DNA from: Bacteroidales bacterium
GTDB lineage: Bacteria > Bacteroidota > Bacteroidia > Bacteroidales > WCHB1-69
Reading direction: 5' to 3'
NCBI GenBank assembly: GCA_017506175.1
Contig: JAFVNW010000008.1
Coordinates: forward strand, 1 to 38,395
Length of the DNA stretch: 38,395 bases
Shown: positions 7,299 through 17,107 of the stretch, piece by piece
How the letters are laid out: each line of letters starts with the position of its first letter
Numbering within the stretch: the stretch's first letter is position 1
Translations under genes and position numbers: made by a program
Notes under the pieces: model-generated
What the model was told of the DNA's origin: nothing
The model's database searches: none
The model's input: only the letters and a program-made list of their open reading frames with translations

Positions 7299-9809
7299 AT
7301 GGAACGAATCACCTATTTCGCTGACATTCTCCTTCCCTTACCCCTCAAAGGCACTTTTACCTATCGCGTGCCACAAAGCATGGAAGGTAATTTAGCTTTT
7401 GGCATGCGCGTTGTCGTTCCATTCGGGAAAAACCGACTCTATTCCGGAATTGTCATCCAAGTGCACACCCATGTGCCGCAAAACATCAATATCAAGTACA
7501 TTACGGATATTGTTGACCATGTTCCCATTATTTCCGAACGGCAATTCCAACTCTGGCAATGGATGTCGCAGTACTACATGTGCACTTTAGGTGAAGTGAT
7601 GTCGTGCGCGCTCCCATCCGCACTCAAGCTGGCGGGGGAAACCAAAGTGCAAATCCATCCCGACTTTGATGGCGACATCTCAACATTGAACGAGATTGAA
7701 CTGAAAATCACGGAAACCGTCCTGCATCACAAAAGCATCGCCATTGGAGAACTTGCCAAAATATTGCAGATTCCGAAGATCATTCCCTTCATAAAATCTT
7801 TGGTTGAAAAGCAGGTCGTCGTTTCAGAAGAGGAAATCCGCGACATCTACAAACCTAAAAAAGAGGTTTACCTCTCCCTGGCCGAACCTTACGCACACAA
7901 CCAAACCGAACTTTTCGCCCTGCTTGATTCTTTGGAAAAGTCAAAAAGAACCCAAAAACAATCGGAAACTCTGCTTGCTTTTCTGATGATTCTGCGAAAA
8001 GATGGCATAGTAAAAGATTATTCCACCGCCATAAAGAAAAGCGAACTTGCAAATAATGAACGAGTTTCAAGTTCTTCCCTGCAACGATTGATTGAAAAAA
8101 ATATTCTGGTTGAAAAAACAGTTGTCATCAGCCGGCTGATGGATGTCGATGCCCAATCCGACACCTCTGAAATTCAACTTTCAAAGGCGCAAGAAAATGC
8201 CTTTCAATCTATCAAGCAGCAATTCAAGAACATGCAAACTGTCTTGCTGCATGGTGTTACAGGTAGCGGCAAAACAGAGATTTACATCAAACTCATCGAT
8301 GAGGTGCTGAAAGAGGGGAAACAAGTTCTATACCTGCTTCCCGAAATAGCACTTACTTCTCAGATTGTCAATAGATTACGCAAATATTTCGGAGACAAGG
8401 TCGGGGTTTATCACTCGCGTTTCAGCGAATATGAAAAAGTGGAAATTTGGAATCGTGTGCTGAACCATGGGATCACCCAGGATGACGCGAACAAATACCA
8501 ACTGATTCTGGGCGCCCGTTCCGCACTGCTTCTTCCTTTTAACAATCTGGGACTCATTGTTGTGGATGAAGAGCACGACGGCTCCTACAAGCAGATGGAC
8601 CCAGCACCCCGCTACAACGCCCGAGACTCTGCCTTGATATTATCAAGTCTGCACCACGCAAAAGTCCTGCTTGGAAGTGCAACTCCTTCATTAGAAACAT
8701 TTTACAATGTCCGCCAAAAGAAATACGGCTACGTTCCATTACTAAAACGGTATGCACAAAGCAAGCTACCGGATATCTGGACCGTTAATATGAAAGAGTG
8801 CCAACGCCAAAAAAAGGTAACAGGCATGTTTTCGGAATTTTTGTTGGAAAAAATCGGAGCGGCACTGGCCAAAAAGGAACAGGTGATTCTCTTCCAGAAT
8901 CGCAGGGGTTTCTCTTTGCGGCTTTTCTGCAATTCATGCGAGACTTCCCCAACTTGCAAGTATTGCGACGTCACACTGACCTATCACAAGCGAGTGAACC
9001 TGCTGAAATGCCACTATTGTGGCTATGCCATTGAAGTTCCCCACGAATGCCCCAAATGCCATAGCGCTGACATTGAAATGGTTGGCTTCGGAACGGAGAA
9101 GATAGAAGATACCTTGGCGGAAATTTTCCCAGATGCCGTCATCCAGCGGATGGATTTGGACACCACGCGCTCAAAAAACGCTTACCAGAAAATCATCACC
9201 GACTTTGAACAACACAAAACCGACATTCTTGTTGGCACTCAAATGGTTACAAAGGGGTTGGATTTTGACCGCGTCTCCGTGGTGGGCGTGCTCAGCGCCG
9301 ACAACATGCTCAATTTTCCGGACTTCAGAGCTTTTGAACGAGCCTATCAGATTATCTCGCAGGTCAGCGGTCGCGCGGGAAGAAAAGAGGTCCCCGGTTC
9401 CGTTGTCATTCAAACCTACCAACCCGAACATCCCGCTTTGAAATTCGTTGTCAACAACGACTTCAACAAGATGTACCAAATGCAAATTGCGGAACGGAAG
9501 CAATTTATGTATCCCCCCTTTTGTCGTCTTATCAAACTGACTTTAAGACATAAAGACGAAGATTTTCTCAATGAATCATGTCAAATTTTAGCACAGACAT
9601 TGAGAACAGCCTTCCCGAAAATGGTTTTGGGCCCTGAATTTCCATTGGTCGCACGCATTCAACTTTACTATATGAAGGATTTTTGGATAAAATTCCCGAA
9701 AGACGACACACTCTCCGCAAAGAAGCGCAAACTGGAAGAGATACTGGCTGATTTTAGGACGAACACAAAGTACAAATCAGTGGGAGTGGTGATTAATGTG
9801 GACGCATAA
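7299..9809 (+). CDS. priA: Primosomal replication protein N' (helicase PriA)
   Basis: 836 residues. The N-terminal 3'-DNA-binding domain starts with RITYFADILLPLPLKGTFTY. The helicase core has Walker A GVTGSGKTEIY near residue 320 and the DEEH box (VVDEEHDGSYKQ) near 422, followed by GSATPSLET. The family-specific zinc-binding insertion has eight cysteines between about residues 545 and 590 (for example CNSC, CKYC, CHYCG, CPKC). The C-terminal helicase motifs LVGTQMVTKGLDFDRV and QVSGRAGR are intact. PriA recognises stalled replication forks and D-loops and reloads the replicative helicase. It is the last gene of the run that starts at 5244. Confidence 0.97.
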   Translation: MERITYFADILLPLPLKGTFTYRVPQSMEGNLAFGMRVVVPFGKNRLYSGIVIQVHTHVPQNINIKYITDIVDHVPIISERQFQLWQWMSQYYMCTLGEVMSCALPSALKLAGETKVQIHPDFDGDISTLNEIELKITETVLHHKSIAIGELAKILQIPKIIPFIKSLVEKQVVVSEEEIRDIYKPKKEVYLSLAEPYAHNQTELFALLDSLEKSKRTQKQSETLLAFLMILRKDGIVKDYSTAIKKSELANNERVSSSSLQRLIEKNILVEKTVVISRLMDVDAQSDTSEIQLSKAQENAFQSIKQQFKNMQTVLLHGVTGSGKTEIYIKLIDEVLKEGKQVLYLLPEIALTSQIVNRLRKYFGDKVGVYHSRFSEYEKVEIWNRVLNHGITQDDANKYQLILGARSALLLPFNNLGLIVVDEEHDGSYKQMDPAPRYNARDSALILSSLHHAKVLLGSATPSLETFYNVRQKKYGYVPLLKRYAQSKLPDIWTVNMKECQRQKKVTGMFSEFLLEKIGAALAKKEQVILFQNRRGFSLRLFCNSCETSPTCKYCDVTLTYHKRVNLLKCHYCGYAIEVPHECPKCHSADIEMVGFGTEKIEDTLAEIFPDAVIQRMDLDTTRSKNAYQKIITDFEQHKTDILVGTQMVTKGLDFDRVSVVGVLSADNMLNFPDFRAFERAYQIISQVSGRAGRKEVPGSVVIQTYQPEHPALKFVVNNDFNKMYQMQIAERKQFMYPPFCRLIKLTLRHKDEDFLNESCQILAQTLRTAFPKMVLGPEFPLVARIQLYYMKDFWIKFPKDDTLSAKKRKLEEILADFRTNTKYKSVGVVINVDA

Positions 9810-9852
9810 GGATTTTTATAAGAATCCTTTCGCCTTTCTCCTAAAAAAATCG

Positions 9853-9860
9853 TACTTTTG
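9853..9860 (+). promoter_or_regulatory. Bacteroidetes-type promoter (-7 TACTTTTG)
   Basis: Exact TAnnTTTG match 21 nt before the transketolase-subunit ATG at 9882. The upstream CTG/TTG codons in the same frame overlap this promoter and are unlikely starts. Confidence 0.65.
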
Positions 9861-9881
9861 CGGCTCAAAATCAGATTTATT

Positions 9882-10832
9882 ATGCAAAAAATCACTTGTA
9901 ACGATTTAAAGGACACCCGTTCCGGCTTTGGCGCGGGCTTATTGGAAGCAGGACGCAGAAATCCCAACGTTTTCGCACTATGCGCCGATGTAATTGGGAG
10001 CTTGAAAATGGGCGATTTCATCAAGGAATTCCCCGATCGTTTCGTACAAACAGGCATTGCGGAAGCCAACATGGTTGGCATTTCCGCCGGCTTGGCTTTG
10101 AGCGGGAAAATCCCATTTGCGGGCGCATTCGCCGGCTTCATTTCCGGGCGCGTGTATGACCAAATCCGCATGACCGTCGCCTATTCCAACCTCAACGTGA
10201 AAATCGCCGCCTCCCATGCTGGCATCACCGTCGGCGAAGACGGTGCCACCCACCAGATGATGGAAGACCTCGGACTGATGAAGATGCTGCCTAACATGGT
10301 GGTTATCAATCCGTGCGACTACAACCAGACCAAAATGGCCACGCTGGCCGCCGCCGAATACGTAGGTCCCGTTTACCTCCGCTTCGGCCGCCCCGCCGTG
10401 CCCAACTTCACCCCCGCCGACCAGCCCTTTGAAATCGGAAAAGCCATCGTGATGAACGAAGGCAAGGACGTTTCCATCTTCGCCACCGGCCACCTCGTAT
10501 GGCCCGCCCTGGAAGCCGCCTACGAACTCGACCAAAAGGGAATCAGCGCGGAAGTGATTGATATAGCCACAATTAAACCGTTGGATGAAGAAGCTGTGCT
10601 GAAGAGTGTTGCCAAGACCAAACACGTGGTGACCGCCGAGGAACACTTTATGAACGGCGGAATGGGCGACAGCATCTGCCAACTTTTGGCACGGAAACTC
10701 CCAGCTCCCGTGGAAATGGTGGCCGTTGACGACCACTTCGGCGAAAGCGGAAAACCCGATGAACTGATGCGCAAGTTCGGTCTCGACACCCCGCACATCA
10801 TCGAAGCTGCAATGAAAGCAATCGCCAGATAA
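9882..10832 (+). CDS. Transketolase, C-terminal subunit
   Basis: 316 residues equal the second half of transketolase: the pyrimidine-binding domain (FALCADVIGSLKM ... VQTGIAEANMVGISAGLAL, with the Glu that activates thiamine diphosphate in GIAEANM) and the C-terminal transketolase domain (DVSIFATGHLVWPALEAA, VIDIATIKPLDEEAV, TAEEH). The thiamine-diphosphate/Mg-binding N-terminal half is not next to it: the gene upstream is priA and the one downstream a sigma factor. Split transketolases of this kind are known, and an active enzyme would need the partner encoded elsewhere. It acts in the non-oxidative pentose phosphate pathway, moving two-carbon units between sugar phosphates. Deoxyxylulose-5-phosphate synthase is less likely because the protein is shorter and lacks an N-terminal half. 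Confidence 0.9.
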   Translation: MQKITCNDLKDTRSGFGAGLLEAGRRNPNVFALCADVIGSLKMGDFIKEFPDRFVQTGIAEANMVGISAGLALSGKIPFAGAFAGFISGRVYDQIRMTVAYSNLNVKIAASHAGITVGEDGATHQMMEDLGLMKMLPNMVVINPCDYNQTKMATLAAAEYVGPVYLRFGRPAVPNFTPADQPFEIGKAIVMNEGKDVSIFATGHLVWPALEAAYELDQKGISAEVIDIATIKPLDEEAVLKSVAKTKHVVTAEEHFMNGGMGDSICQLLARKLPAPVEMVAVDDHFGESGKPDELMRKFGLDTPHIIEAAMKAIAR

Positions 10833-10871
10833 ACAAATACCCATAGCTCCTACCTCAAAAAAAATGTCGAT

Positions 10872-11423
10872 ATGGCCGACGATGCGGAGATCTTGGCACT
10901 TTTTCAGGACGAGAAAACCAAAGAAAAAGCATTCACCTTACTGATGCAAAAGTACCAGCAGGATATTTATTATGCCATCCGCAGATACGTTTATGGCCAC
11001 GAAGACGCGAACGACATCACCCAGAATGTGTTCATCAAAGTGTGGCGCTACTTGGACAAATTTCGCGGAGATTCTTCTCTAAAAACTTGGATTACAAGAA
11101 TTTGCATCAACGAATCATTGACTTTTATCGATAAAAAGAAAAAAACGCTCAATCTCTCCGACGACCAATACACCGACCATCTACTGAATGTAGCTGCCGA
11201 AGAAAAATACTTCTCCTCCGACCGTATCGAAGCCCTGCTCCAAAAAGCCATCATCAAGCTACCTGATAAACAACGACTTGTATTCTCACTCCGTTACTAC
11301 GATGAAATGCCCTACGAAGAGATGTCCAAAGCTCTCGGCACCTCCGTCGGCGCACTCAAATCCTCCTACCACTTCGCCCGCGAAAAAGTCGAAGCCATTT
11401 TGAAAGAAGCCGTCAAAGTGTAA
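10872..11423 (+). CDS. RNA polymerase sigma factor, ECF family
   Basis: 183 residues. Region 2 is recognisable at about residues 20-90 (LMQKYQQDIYYAIRRYVYGHEDANDITQNVFIKVWRYLDKF) and region 4 at about 125-180 (LPDKQRLVFSLRYYDEMPYEEMSKALGTSVGALKSSYHFAREK), the helix-turn-helix that reads the -35 element. No anti-sigma gene follows; the next gene is hutU, 90 nt on. A protein of the type normally encoded directly behind such sigma genes is found alone at 29119-29667. The gene starts 39 nt after the transketolase subunit, without an obvious promoter of its own. Target genes unknown. Confidence 0.9.
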   Translation: MADDAEILALFQDEKTKEKAFTLLMQKYQQDIYYAIRRYVYGHEDANDITQNVFIKVWRYLDKFRGDSSLKTWITRICINESLTFIDKKKKTLNLSDDQYTDHLLNVAAEEKYFSSDRIEALLQKAIIKLPDKQRLVFSLRYYDEMPYEEMSKALGTSVGALKSSYHFAREKVEAILKEAVKV

Positions 11424-11513
11424 TCTCCTACCTCCTAATTGAACTTCACCGCTCAGCAATACGCACATAACCAGAGTTAACCACGAAAAAACAAACAAAT
11501 CAATAATAAAATT

Positions 11514-13514
11514 ATGACTTTACAAGAATTCCAACAGGATCTTATGCAAGGCATTCCTTCCAAATTGCCCGCACTGAAACCTTACGACACCACCATCAAC
11601 CACGCCCCGAAGCGCAAGGATATTCTGACTCCCGCAGAGAAGAAGCTGGCCCTGCGCAATGCACTCCGCTACTTCGATCCCTCCCTCCACGCCGCCCTCG
11701 CACCGGAATTTATGGAGGAACTGCACAAATACGGCCGTATCTACATGTACCGCTACCGTCCCGACTACGAGATGTACGCCCGTCCCATCGACCAGTATCC
11801 CGCCAAGTGCCGGCAGGCCGCAGCCATCATGCTGATGATCCAGAACAACTTGGATCCCGCCGTGGCCCAGCACCCGCACGAACTGATCACCTATGGCGGC
11901 AACGGAGCCGTCTTCCAGAACTGGGCCCAATATCGCCTCGTGATGAAGTACTTGTCGGAAATGACTGACGAGCAGACCCTCGTGATGTACTCCGGTCATC
12001 CGTTGGGATTGTTCCCATCACACAAGGAGGCTCCGCGTGTGGTCGTCACCAACGGCATGATGATCCCCAACTACAGCAAGCCCGACGACTGGGAGCGCTA
12101 CAATCCCCTTGGTGTGACGCAGTATGGTCAGATGACTGCCGGCAGTTATATGTATATCGGCCCGCAAGGAATCGTACATGGTACTACCATCACGGTGCTG
12201 AACGCCGCCCGCAAGCTCGGCGGCGGCACCGCCGGCAAGCTGTTCGTAACTGCAGGCCTCGGTGGTATGAGCGGCGCCCAGCCCAAAGCCGGTGACATCG
12301 CCGGAGTAGTCTCCATCACCGCCGAAATCAACCCCAGCGCTACCCAGAAACGCTACACCCAAGGTTGGGTGGACGAAGTTCACGAAAACCTCGATGAGCT
12401 GTTCGCCGCTGTGAACGAAGCACGCGCAAAAAAAATCGCCCGCTCCTTTGCCTATCAGGGCAACATCGTTGATTTGTGGGAATACTGCGCCGACAACAAC
12501 ATCCAAGTTGATCTCGGTTCCGACCAGACTTCCCTTCACAACCCGTGGGCAGGTGGTTACTATCCTGTGGGCATCTCCTTCGAGGATGCCAAGGTGATGA
12601 TGGCGGAAGAACCCGAAAAGTTCAAAGCCGCCGTGCAGGAGAGCTTGCGCCGCCATGTGGCCGCCATCAACAAGCTGACCGCCAAGGGAATGTACTTCTT
12701 CGATTACGGCAACGCCTTCCTGTTGGAAAGCAGCCGTGCCGGTGCCGACATCTGGAACGCCGACAAGACCGCCTTCCGCTATCCCTCTTATGTTCAGGAT
12801 ATTATGGGACCGATGTGCTTCGACTACGGTTTCGGCCCGTTCCGTTGGGTATGCACCAGCGGCAAGCCCGAAGACCTCGACAAGAGCGACCATATCGCGA
12901 TGGAGGTGTTGGCGGAAATCGCCGCTACGGCTCCTGCCGAAATCCAACAGCAGATGCACGACAACATCCAGTGGATCAAGGGGGCCAAGGAGAACCACTT
13001 GGTGGTGGGCAGCCAGGCCCGTATCCTCTATGCCGACTGCGAAGGACGTACCAAGATTGCCGCCCGTTTCAACGAGGCCATCCGCAAGGGCGAGATCAGC
13101 GCACCCATCGTGCTCGGCCGCGACCACCACGATGTGAGCGGCACCGACAGCCCGTTCCGTGAAACCAGCAACATCTACGACGGCAGCAACCGTTGTGCCG
13201 ATATGGCGGTGCAGAACGTCATCGGCGACAGCTTCCGGGGTGCCACGTGGGTGAGCATCCACAACGGCGGCGGTGTCGGCTGGGGCGAAGTGGTGAACGG
13301 CGGTTTCGGCATGGTGCTGGACGGCAGTGCCGAGTGCGACCGCCGACTCAGGATGATGCTGCACTGGGATGTCAACAATGGCATTTCGCGCCGCAGCTGG
13401 GCCCGCAACGAGGGCGCCATGTTCGCCATCAAACGCGCCATGGCCGCCTGTCCGGAACTGAAAGTCACCCTTCCCAACCTCGTGGACGACAGCATCATAG
13501 AGAGCGTAAAATAG
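11514..13514 (+). CDS. hutU: Urocanate hydratase (urocanase)
   Basis: 666 residues of the longer urocanase type common in Bacteroidetes. It converts urocanate to imidazolonepropionate, the second step of histidine degradation, using tightly bound NAD+ as electrophile. Visible features are ITYGGNGAVFQNW near the N-terminus, the long HPLGLFPSHKEAPRVVVTNGM segment, the glycine-rich NAD site TAGLGGMSGAQPKAG, and the conserved DLGSDQTSLHNPWAGGYYPVG and MCFDYGFGPFRWVCTSG blocks. It is notably rich in C and G at third positions compared with the genes around it, as expected for a highly expressed gene. No other hut gene is in the window. A terminator follows at 13536. Confidence 0.96.
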   Translation: MTLQEFQQDLMQGIPSKLPALKPYDTTINHAPKRKDILTPAEKKLALRNALRYFDPSLHAALAPEFMEELHKYGRIYMYRYRPDYEMYARPIDQYPAKCRQAAAIMLMIQNNLDPAVAQHPHELITYGGNGAVFQNWAQYRLVMKYLSEMTDEQTLVMYSGHPLGLFPSHKEAPRVVVTNGMMIPNYSKPDDWERYNPLGVTQYGQMTAGSYMYIGPQGIVHGTTITVLNAARKLGGGTAGKLFVTAGLGGMSGAQPKAGDIAGVVSITAEINPSATQKRYTQGWVDEVHENLDELFAAVNEARAKKIARSFAYQGNIVDLWEYCADNNIQVDLGSDQTSLHNPWAGGYYPVGISFEDAKVMMAEEPEKFKAAVQESLRRHVAAINKLTAKGMYFFDYGNAFLLESSRAGADIWNADKTAFRYPSYVQDIMGPMCFDYGFGPFRWVCTSGKPEDLDKSDHIAMEVLAEIAATAPAEIQQQMHDNIQWIKGAKENHLVVGSQARILYADCEGRTKIAARFNEAIRKGEISAPIVLGRDHHDVSGTDSPFRETSNIYDGSNRCADMAVQNVIGDSFRGATWVSIHNGGGVGWGEVVNGGFGMVLDGSAECDRRLRMMLHWDVNNGISRRSWARNEGAMFAIKRAMAACPELKVTLPNLVDDSIIESVK

Positions 13515-13535
13515 TCACGACCTACAAGTTAGATA

Positions 13536-13571
13536 CAACCTCCGCCAGCTGGAAAGTTGGCGGAGGTTTTT
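13536..13571 (+). terminator. Intrinsic terminator after hutU
   Basis: AACCTCCGCCA (13536-13546) pairs with TGGCGGAGGTT (13557-13567), followed by a T-run, 22 nt after the hutU stop. Confidence 0.9.
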
Positions 13572-13618
13572 GTTGTATAATTTCATGTAGCAGATACCGG
13601 TACATAGCAGAATTATCG

Positions 13619-13626
13619 TACTTTTG
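13619..13626 (+). promoter_or_regulatory. Bacteroidetes-type promoter (-7 TACTTTTG)
   Basis: Exact TAnnTTTG match 22 nt upstream of the ATG at 13648. Confidence 0.65.
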
Positions 13627-13647
13627 CCATCCCTTAATTCCTCCATG

Positions 13648-15673
13648 CTTATGAATAGGTTTTTCCCTATCGTTTTTCTAATCATGATGATGCTTGATGG
13701 TGTGTTTGCCCAAGTACCTCATTCCAAAGAAGCCCGCGACTATCGCGCCACTCTTGATATCAGAGGAAGGATTACGGAACTTTCCGTCTCACCAGATGGG
13801 CACATCTGGCTATCTACCGCAACGGGGAATTTGTACTATGCAAATGATATCGACGCCGACTGGCATTCTAGCGAAACAGACACCCGGAAGAATAAGGAGG
13901 ATGACGCCCTAAGGCTTAACAGTCCGAATTTTGACAGAGTCTCTTTTTTCAATGCGGACACTGCCATTCTGACGGGTTATATTGCGTATGATCCAACAAG
14001 TTACCACCTCAAGAGCGGTTACTATCGTACCACAGACGGAGGGCGCACGTGGAAACTGCTCAATTTGGGGAAAGATGGGTGGATTTACACTGTCGCAGTA
14101 AATCAATGCGGGCACGCTTGGTTAGGCACGGGGGATAAGACCATCCTCTATTCCAATGACTTCGGTCTGCATTTCAAGACTTTAAAGATACCGCATTTAC
14201 GCTCCGACAGAATCTATGCCATTCACATGACAGATTCTCTTTCCGGTATCATTGGGTCGGACGATAATGAAATTCTTATCACGAATAATAATTGGAAAAC
14301 GGCTAAAAATATTCCCGCCCCGTTCACTCAGAAAAAAAATGTCGAAACCGAAACATGGCTTTGTTGATCTCCGAGTTGACAAGGTCCTCGTTTGGGGTGA
14401 CTATCTGCTTGCGCGGCAGCAGAATCGGGTGTTTTATACCCATAAAGACAAGATAGAATGGCAAAGTTTTCCCGTACGGCTTTTGGATTTTGCGCTTGAT
14501 GAAGATCATAATCTGCTGATGGGTTATGATGACAGCCTCAGATTGCTGGTCTTCTCTTCGCCAACACAATACCAGTTGCTCACGGAAGAGAGAATACCCA
14601 CCTATCCTGTTGACATCAAGATGGTTAATGGGACGGTGTATATGTATCTCATTGATTGTCGCTTGTGCAAGGCGAATCATGACGGCCTGAAATGCTGCAC
14701 ACCACTCACTAGCGACTATCCCATCAAGGAGCCCAGATTGGTACAGAAAGGCAAGAAATTGCAGTGGGGTGCAGAGGGCACACATCTTTATATTGCAGAA
14801 AAAAGGCATCACTGGTATCGCGAGGCGGAATTGGATTTCCCGATAGCGAACCTGCACCTTCTGGGTGATTCGGTGGCCATCCTTTGGGACACCAAACAGA
14901 ACCACCGTTATTCGCTGCTTTCCCACTCTGCGGAACCTTATTCCTTGAAGAATCCCTTAAGTGATTTTCTTGCCACCCCTATCAGGTCAATGACCATTAC
15001 CTCGGGCAGCAACGGCTGTTTTCACTCCTTTTCGCAAAGCATAACATTCACTGTCAGTACAGATTCCCTCCTTACGGCATCTTTAATACAACAAAATAAT
15101 GGATACAAAGGTGAGAAGGATTCTGCAATAGAGCTTTCTGTGAGTCTGCCACAGCTGGTCCGGATTTTGGAAAGTATCAATGAAAACCCTGATAAGATTC
15201 CTGAAATTAAGGATTTTGACATTACCGAAGCAGATGCGCAGCGTTATCGGAAAATGTTGGCTGACCAGCGGAAATCCAAGGATTTCAGTTTTGATATGGT
15301 TGTTCTTGATGACGGAGGGTTCTATGACTCGATTCCCCGCCTACTGCAGTCGGTTGAGAGGGAGGAAATGTATCAGGCCCTTACAATGGGAGAAGGGATT
15401 ACAAGTACGACAAGCTACTGGTTCAACATCACATTTGTGAACGACAACAAAGAAACGTGTACGATGAGCAGTTCATACTATCTCACAGGAAATCCGTGGT
15501 TCCTTCCGTGGCTGGTATCTTGCGATGACCTGTATTTCAATTGTTTCAATATTGAATTGTCGCGTTTCTTAGCAGAGTGTCTGCCCAAAGACTTCTCAGG
15601 GCGTAAAGCCTTCGACAATGCCATCCTGATCAAAAAAATTGGGGACTATTATTGGCGGAAGAAGCATAATTGA
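13648..15673 (+). pseudogene. Secreted beta-propeller-like protein, frameshifted in an A8 run
   Basis: Two reading frames make one protein of about 674 residues. The first part (13648 to about 14340) has a signal peptide (MLMNRFFPIVFLIMMMLDGVFAQ) and repeats like those of BNR/YCF48 propellers (ISELSVSPDG-type strands, GYYRTTDGGRTWKLLNLGKDGW, ILYSNDFGLHFKTL, ILITNNNWKTAKNIP). It runs out of frame 27 nt after eight A's at 14332-14339. The second part continues in the +1 frame to 15673 with VDKVLVWGDYLLARQQNRVFY and more propeller-like strands, then an alpha/beta C-terminal domain. Removing one A restores a continuous protein. An ATG at 14339 could start the second part alone, but it would lack a signal peptide. 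Sequencing/assembly error, a real mutation and slippage are all possible. No family is recognised for the C-terminal domain. Confidence 0.75.
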
Positions 15674-15682
15674 TAGAGATTT

Positions 15683-16606
15683 CTACCGATACTCGTAAGT
15701 GTGGGTATAGGAATACGCGGTGCGAGAGACGTTCGCTTGCTCTAACTGGAACGTGCACGTGATGGAAGTGGGATGCTTTCCGCTATACACGTAGGTGTAA
15801 TCGTAATGATATCGCTCCCCGCCCTCCAAACATTCGCAGCGGGTGATGTTGTTCTTGGAGAGGGTTGTATAGAACCCTTCCGCCACCATATCATTCTGTG
15901 TCGCTTGGTCATCCCAGAGGCCATACAATGGATTGAGCTTGTTGTCGTAGGTGAAGTAATACTCGATGTTACGATTTTGTGAAGTAAAAACGAGATGGCT
16001 CACATTGTCGCCGTCCCACTCGAAGGTATATTCACAATCATCAGAACCTTTTGCATGGCCCATCTGTTTCAGTGCATGGAAATGCTGTGTCGGGAAAGGA
16101 AGGCTCAGTCCACATAAAGGCAGCGGCGCCATCTGGGCGGCTTTGCTGCTGAGTTCTGTAAAGGTGAGTTTTGTGATCTTTCCGCTTTCGTGTCTGATGG
16201 CACAAGTGGCCGTATGTTCGCTCCCATAGTAGTATTCGATGGCGGTGAGGACATCATTATCATATACGAACTCATATCGGTACGAACCGTATGAAATGGC
16301 GGAAATGCGCTTGCCATCGTAAGTAAAACTATGGGTATATTCAGGCTGGTTGTTGGAATTGAAATAGTCGATGCTTTCCAACCGCTTCCCGCGCCAGTTC
16401 CACTGCTGGACGAGGAAGCTGCTGACAGTATCAACCCACGCATTGCCCCAGCCACTCCCCGTCCACTCTTCCATTTTGAGCGTTTCTGTGAAAGTCACCT
16501 TGCTGATTTTCTTTTTCGGGGCGTATTGTCCCTCCTTCGTACAAGCGGTCATCACCAAACAAAGAAGGAGAATGCTGGCAAAGAATTTCAAGTATTTCAT
16601 AATCAT
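15683..16606 (-). CDS. Lipoprotein with YD/RHS-like repeat strands
   Basis: 307 residues. A lipoprotein signal peptide ends in VMTAC (Cys 22). A second in-frame ATG two codons in (16600) is an equally good start. The mature chain is rich in Tyr/Asp strands (RLESIDYFNSNNQPEYTHSF, YRYEFVYDNDVLTAIEYYY, YYFTYDNKLNPLYGLWDD) like the short beta repeats found in many Bacteroidales surface lipoproteins. No catalytic motif is seen. It is convergent with the frameshifted gene, 9 nt apart. A TAnnTTTG promoter lies at 16636-16643. Function unknown; the location is probably the outer membrane. Confidence 0.75.
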   Translation of the reverse strand: MIMKYLKFFASILLLCLVMTACTKEGQYAPKKKISKVTFTETLKMEEWTGSGWGNAWVDTVSSFLVQQWNWRGKRLESIDYFNSNNQPEYTHSFTYDGKRISAISYGSYRYEFVYDNDVLTAIEYYYGSEHTATCAIRHESGKITKLTFTELSSKAAQMAPLPLCGLSLPFPTQHFHALKQMGHAKGSDDCEYTFEWDGDNVSHLVFTSQNRNIEYYFTYDNKLNPLYGLWDDQATQNDMVAEGFYTTLSKNNITRCECLEGGERYHYDYTYVYSGKHPTSITCTFQLEQANVSRTAYSYTHTYEYR

Positions 16607-16635
16607 ATATTTGAAGGATGCATATTTTAAGGTTG

Positions 16636-16643
16636 CAAAGATA
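16636..16643 (-). promoter_or_regulatory. Bacteroidetes-type promoter (-7 TATCTTTG, minus strand)
   Basis: Exact TAnnTTTG match 30 nt upstream of the lipoprotein start at 16606. Confidence 0.65.
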
Positions 16644-16760
16644 AAAAAATTGAATGTATTTTGCTTGACTCGTCTGCCATACCTTTATTATATAAAATCT
16701 AAAAAAGTATTAAAAACATTACTTTTTGTAATTTATACTTGCTTTTTGTAAAGTTTTGTG

Positions 16761-16768
16761 TATTTTTG
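16761..16768 (+). promoter_or_regulatory. Bacteroidetes-type promoter (-7 TATTTTTG)
   Basis: Exact TAnnTTTG match 79 nt before the small XRE regulator. The long A/T-rich leader in between holds no other clear signal. Confidence 0.55.
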
Positions 16769-16847
16769 CAGCGTCAAAAACAAAATTTCCAACCCTTAAA
16801 AATATCTTTTTACCTTCGTTTATATTTGAATAAACGTTCTTTGCGCA

Positions 16848-17051
16848 ATGAAAAACAGGATTAAAGTGGCACGTGCCGAGGTGAACATCACCCAAGGCGA
16901 ATTAGCCGAAAAAATCGGCGTGACCCGCCAGGCAGTCAATTCCATAGAATTAGGGAAATACGTTCCCAGCACCTTGCTGGCGCTGAAGATGGCGCACTAC
17001 TTCGGCAAGACGGTGGAGGAGCTTTTCATGCTGGAGGAGGGGGATCTCTGA
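16848..17051 (+). CDS. Small XRE-family helix-turn-helix regulator
   Basis: 67 residues that are almost entirely one Cro/CI-type DNA-binding domain: RIKVARAEVNITQGELAEKIGVTRQAVNSIELGKYVPSTLLALKMAHYFGKTVEELF. The recognition helix is around VTRQAVNSIE. This short form (YozG/PF01381-like) often precedes an integral membrane protein gene, but here the next gene (glmM) is convergent, so it stands alone. Probably a DNA-binding repressor; its targets cannot be inferred. Confidence 0.9.
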   Translation: MKNRIKVARAEVNITQGELAEKIGVTRQAVNSIELGKYVPSTLLALKMAHYFGKTVEELFMLEEGDL

Positions 17052-17107
17052 TTATCCCCCACTCCTTCTTTAGGGAACATGGCTTATTCCGAGTATCTTC
17101 CAGGCTG

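Noticed and set aside
11520-13364. Long open frames on the minus strand opposite hutU (up to 448 codons)
   Set aside because: They are shadows caused by the high third-position GC of hutU; their composition (His/Val/Ala/Gly-rich) matches no protein family.
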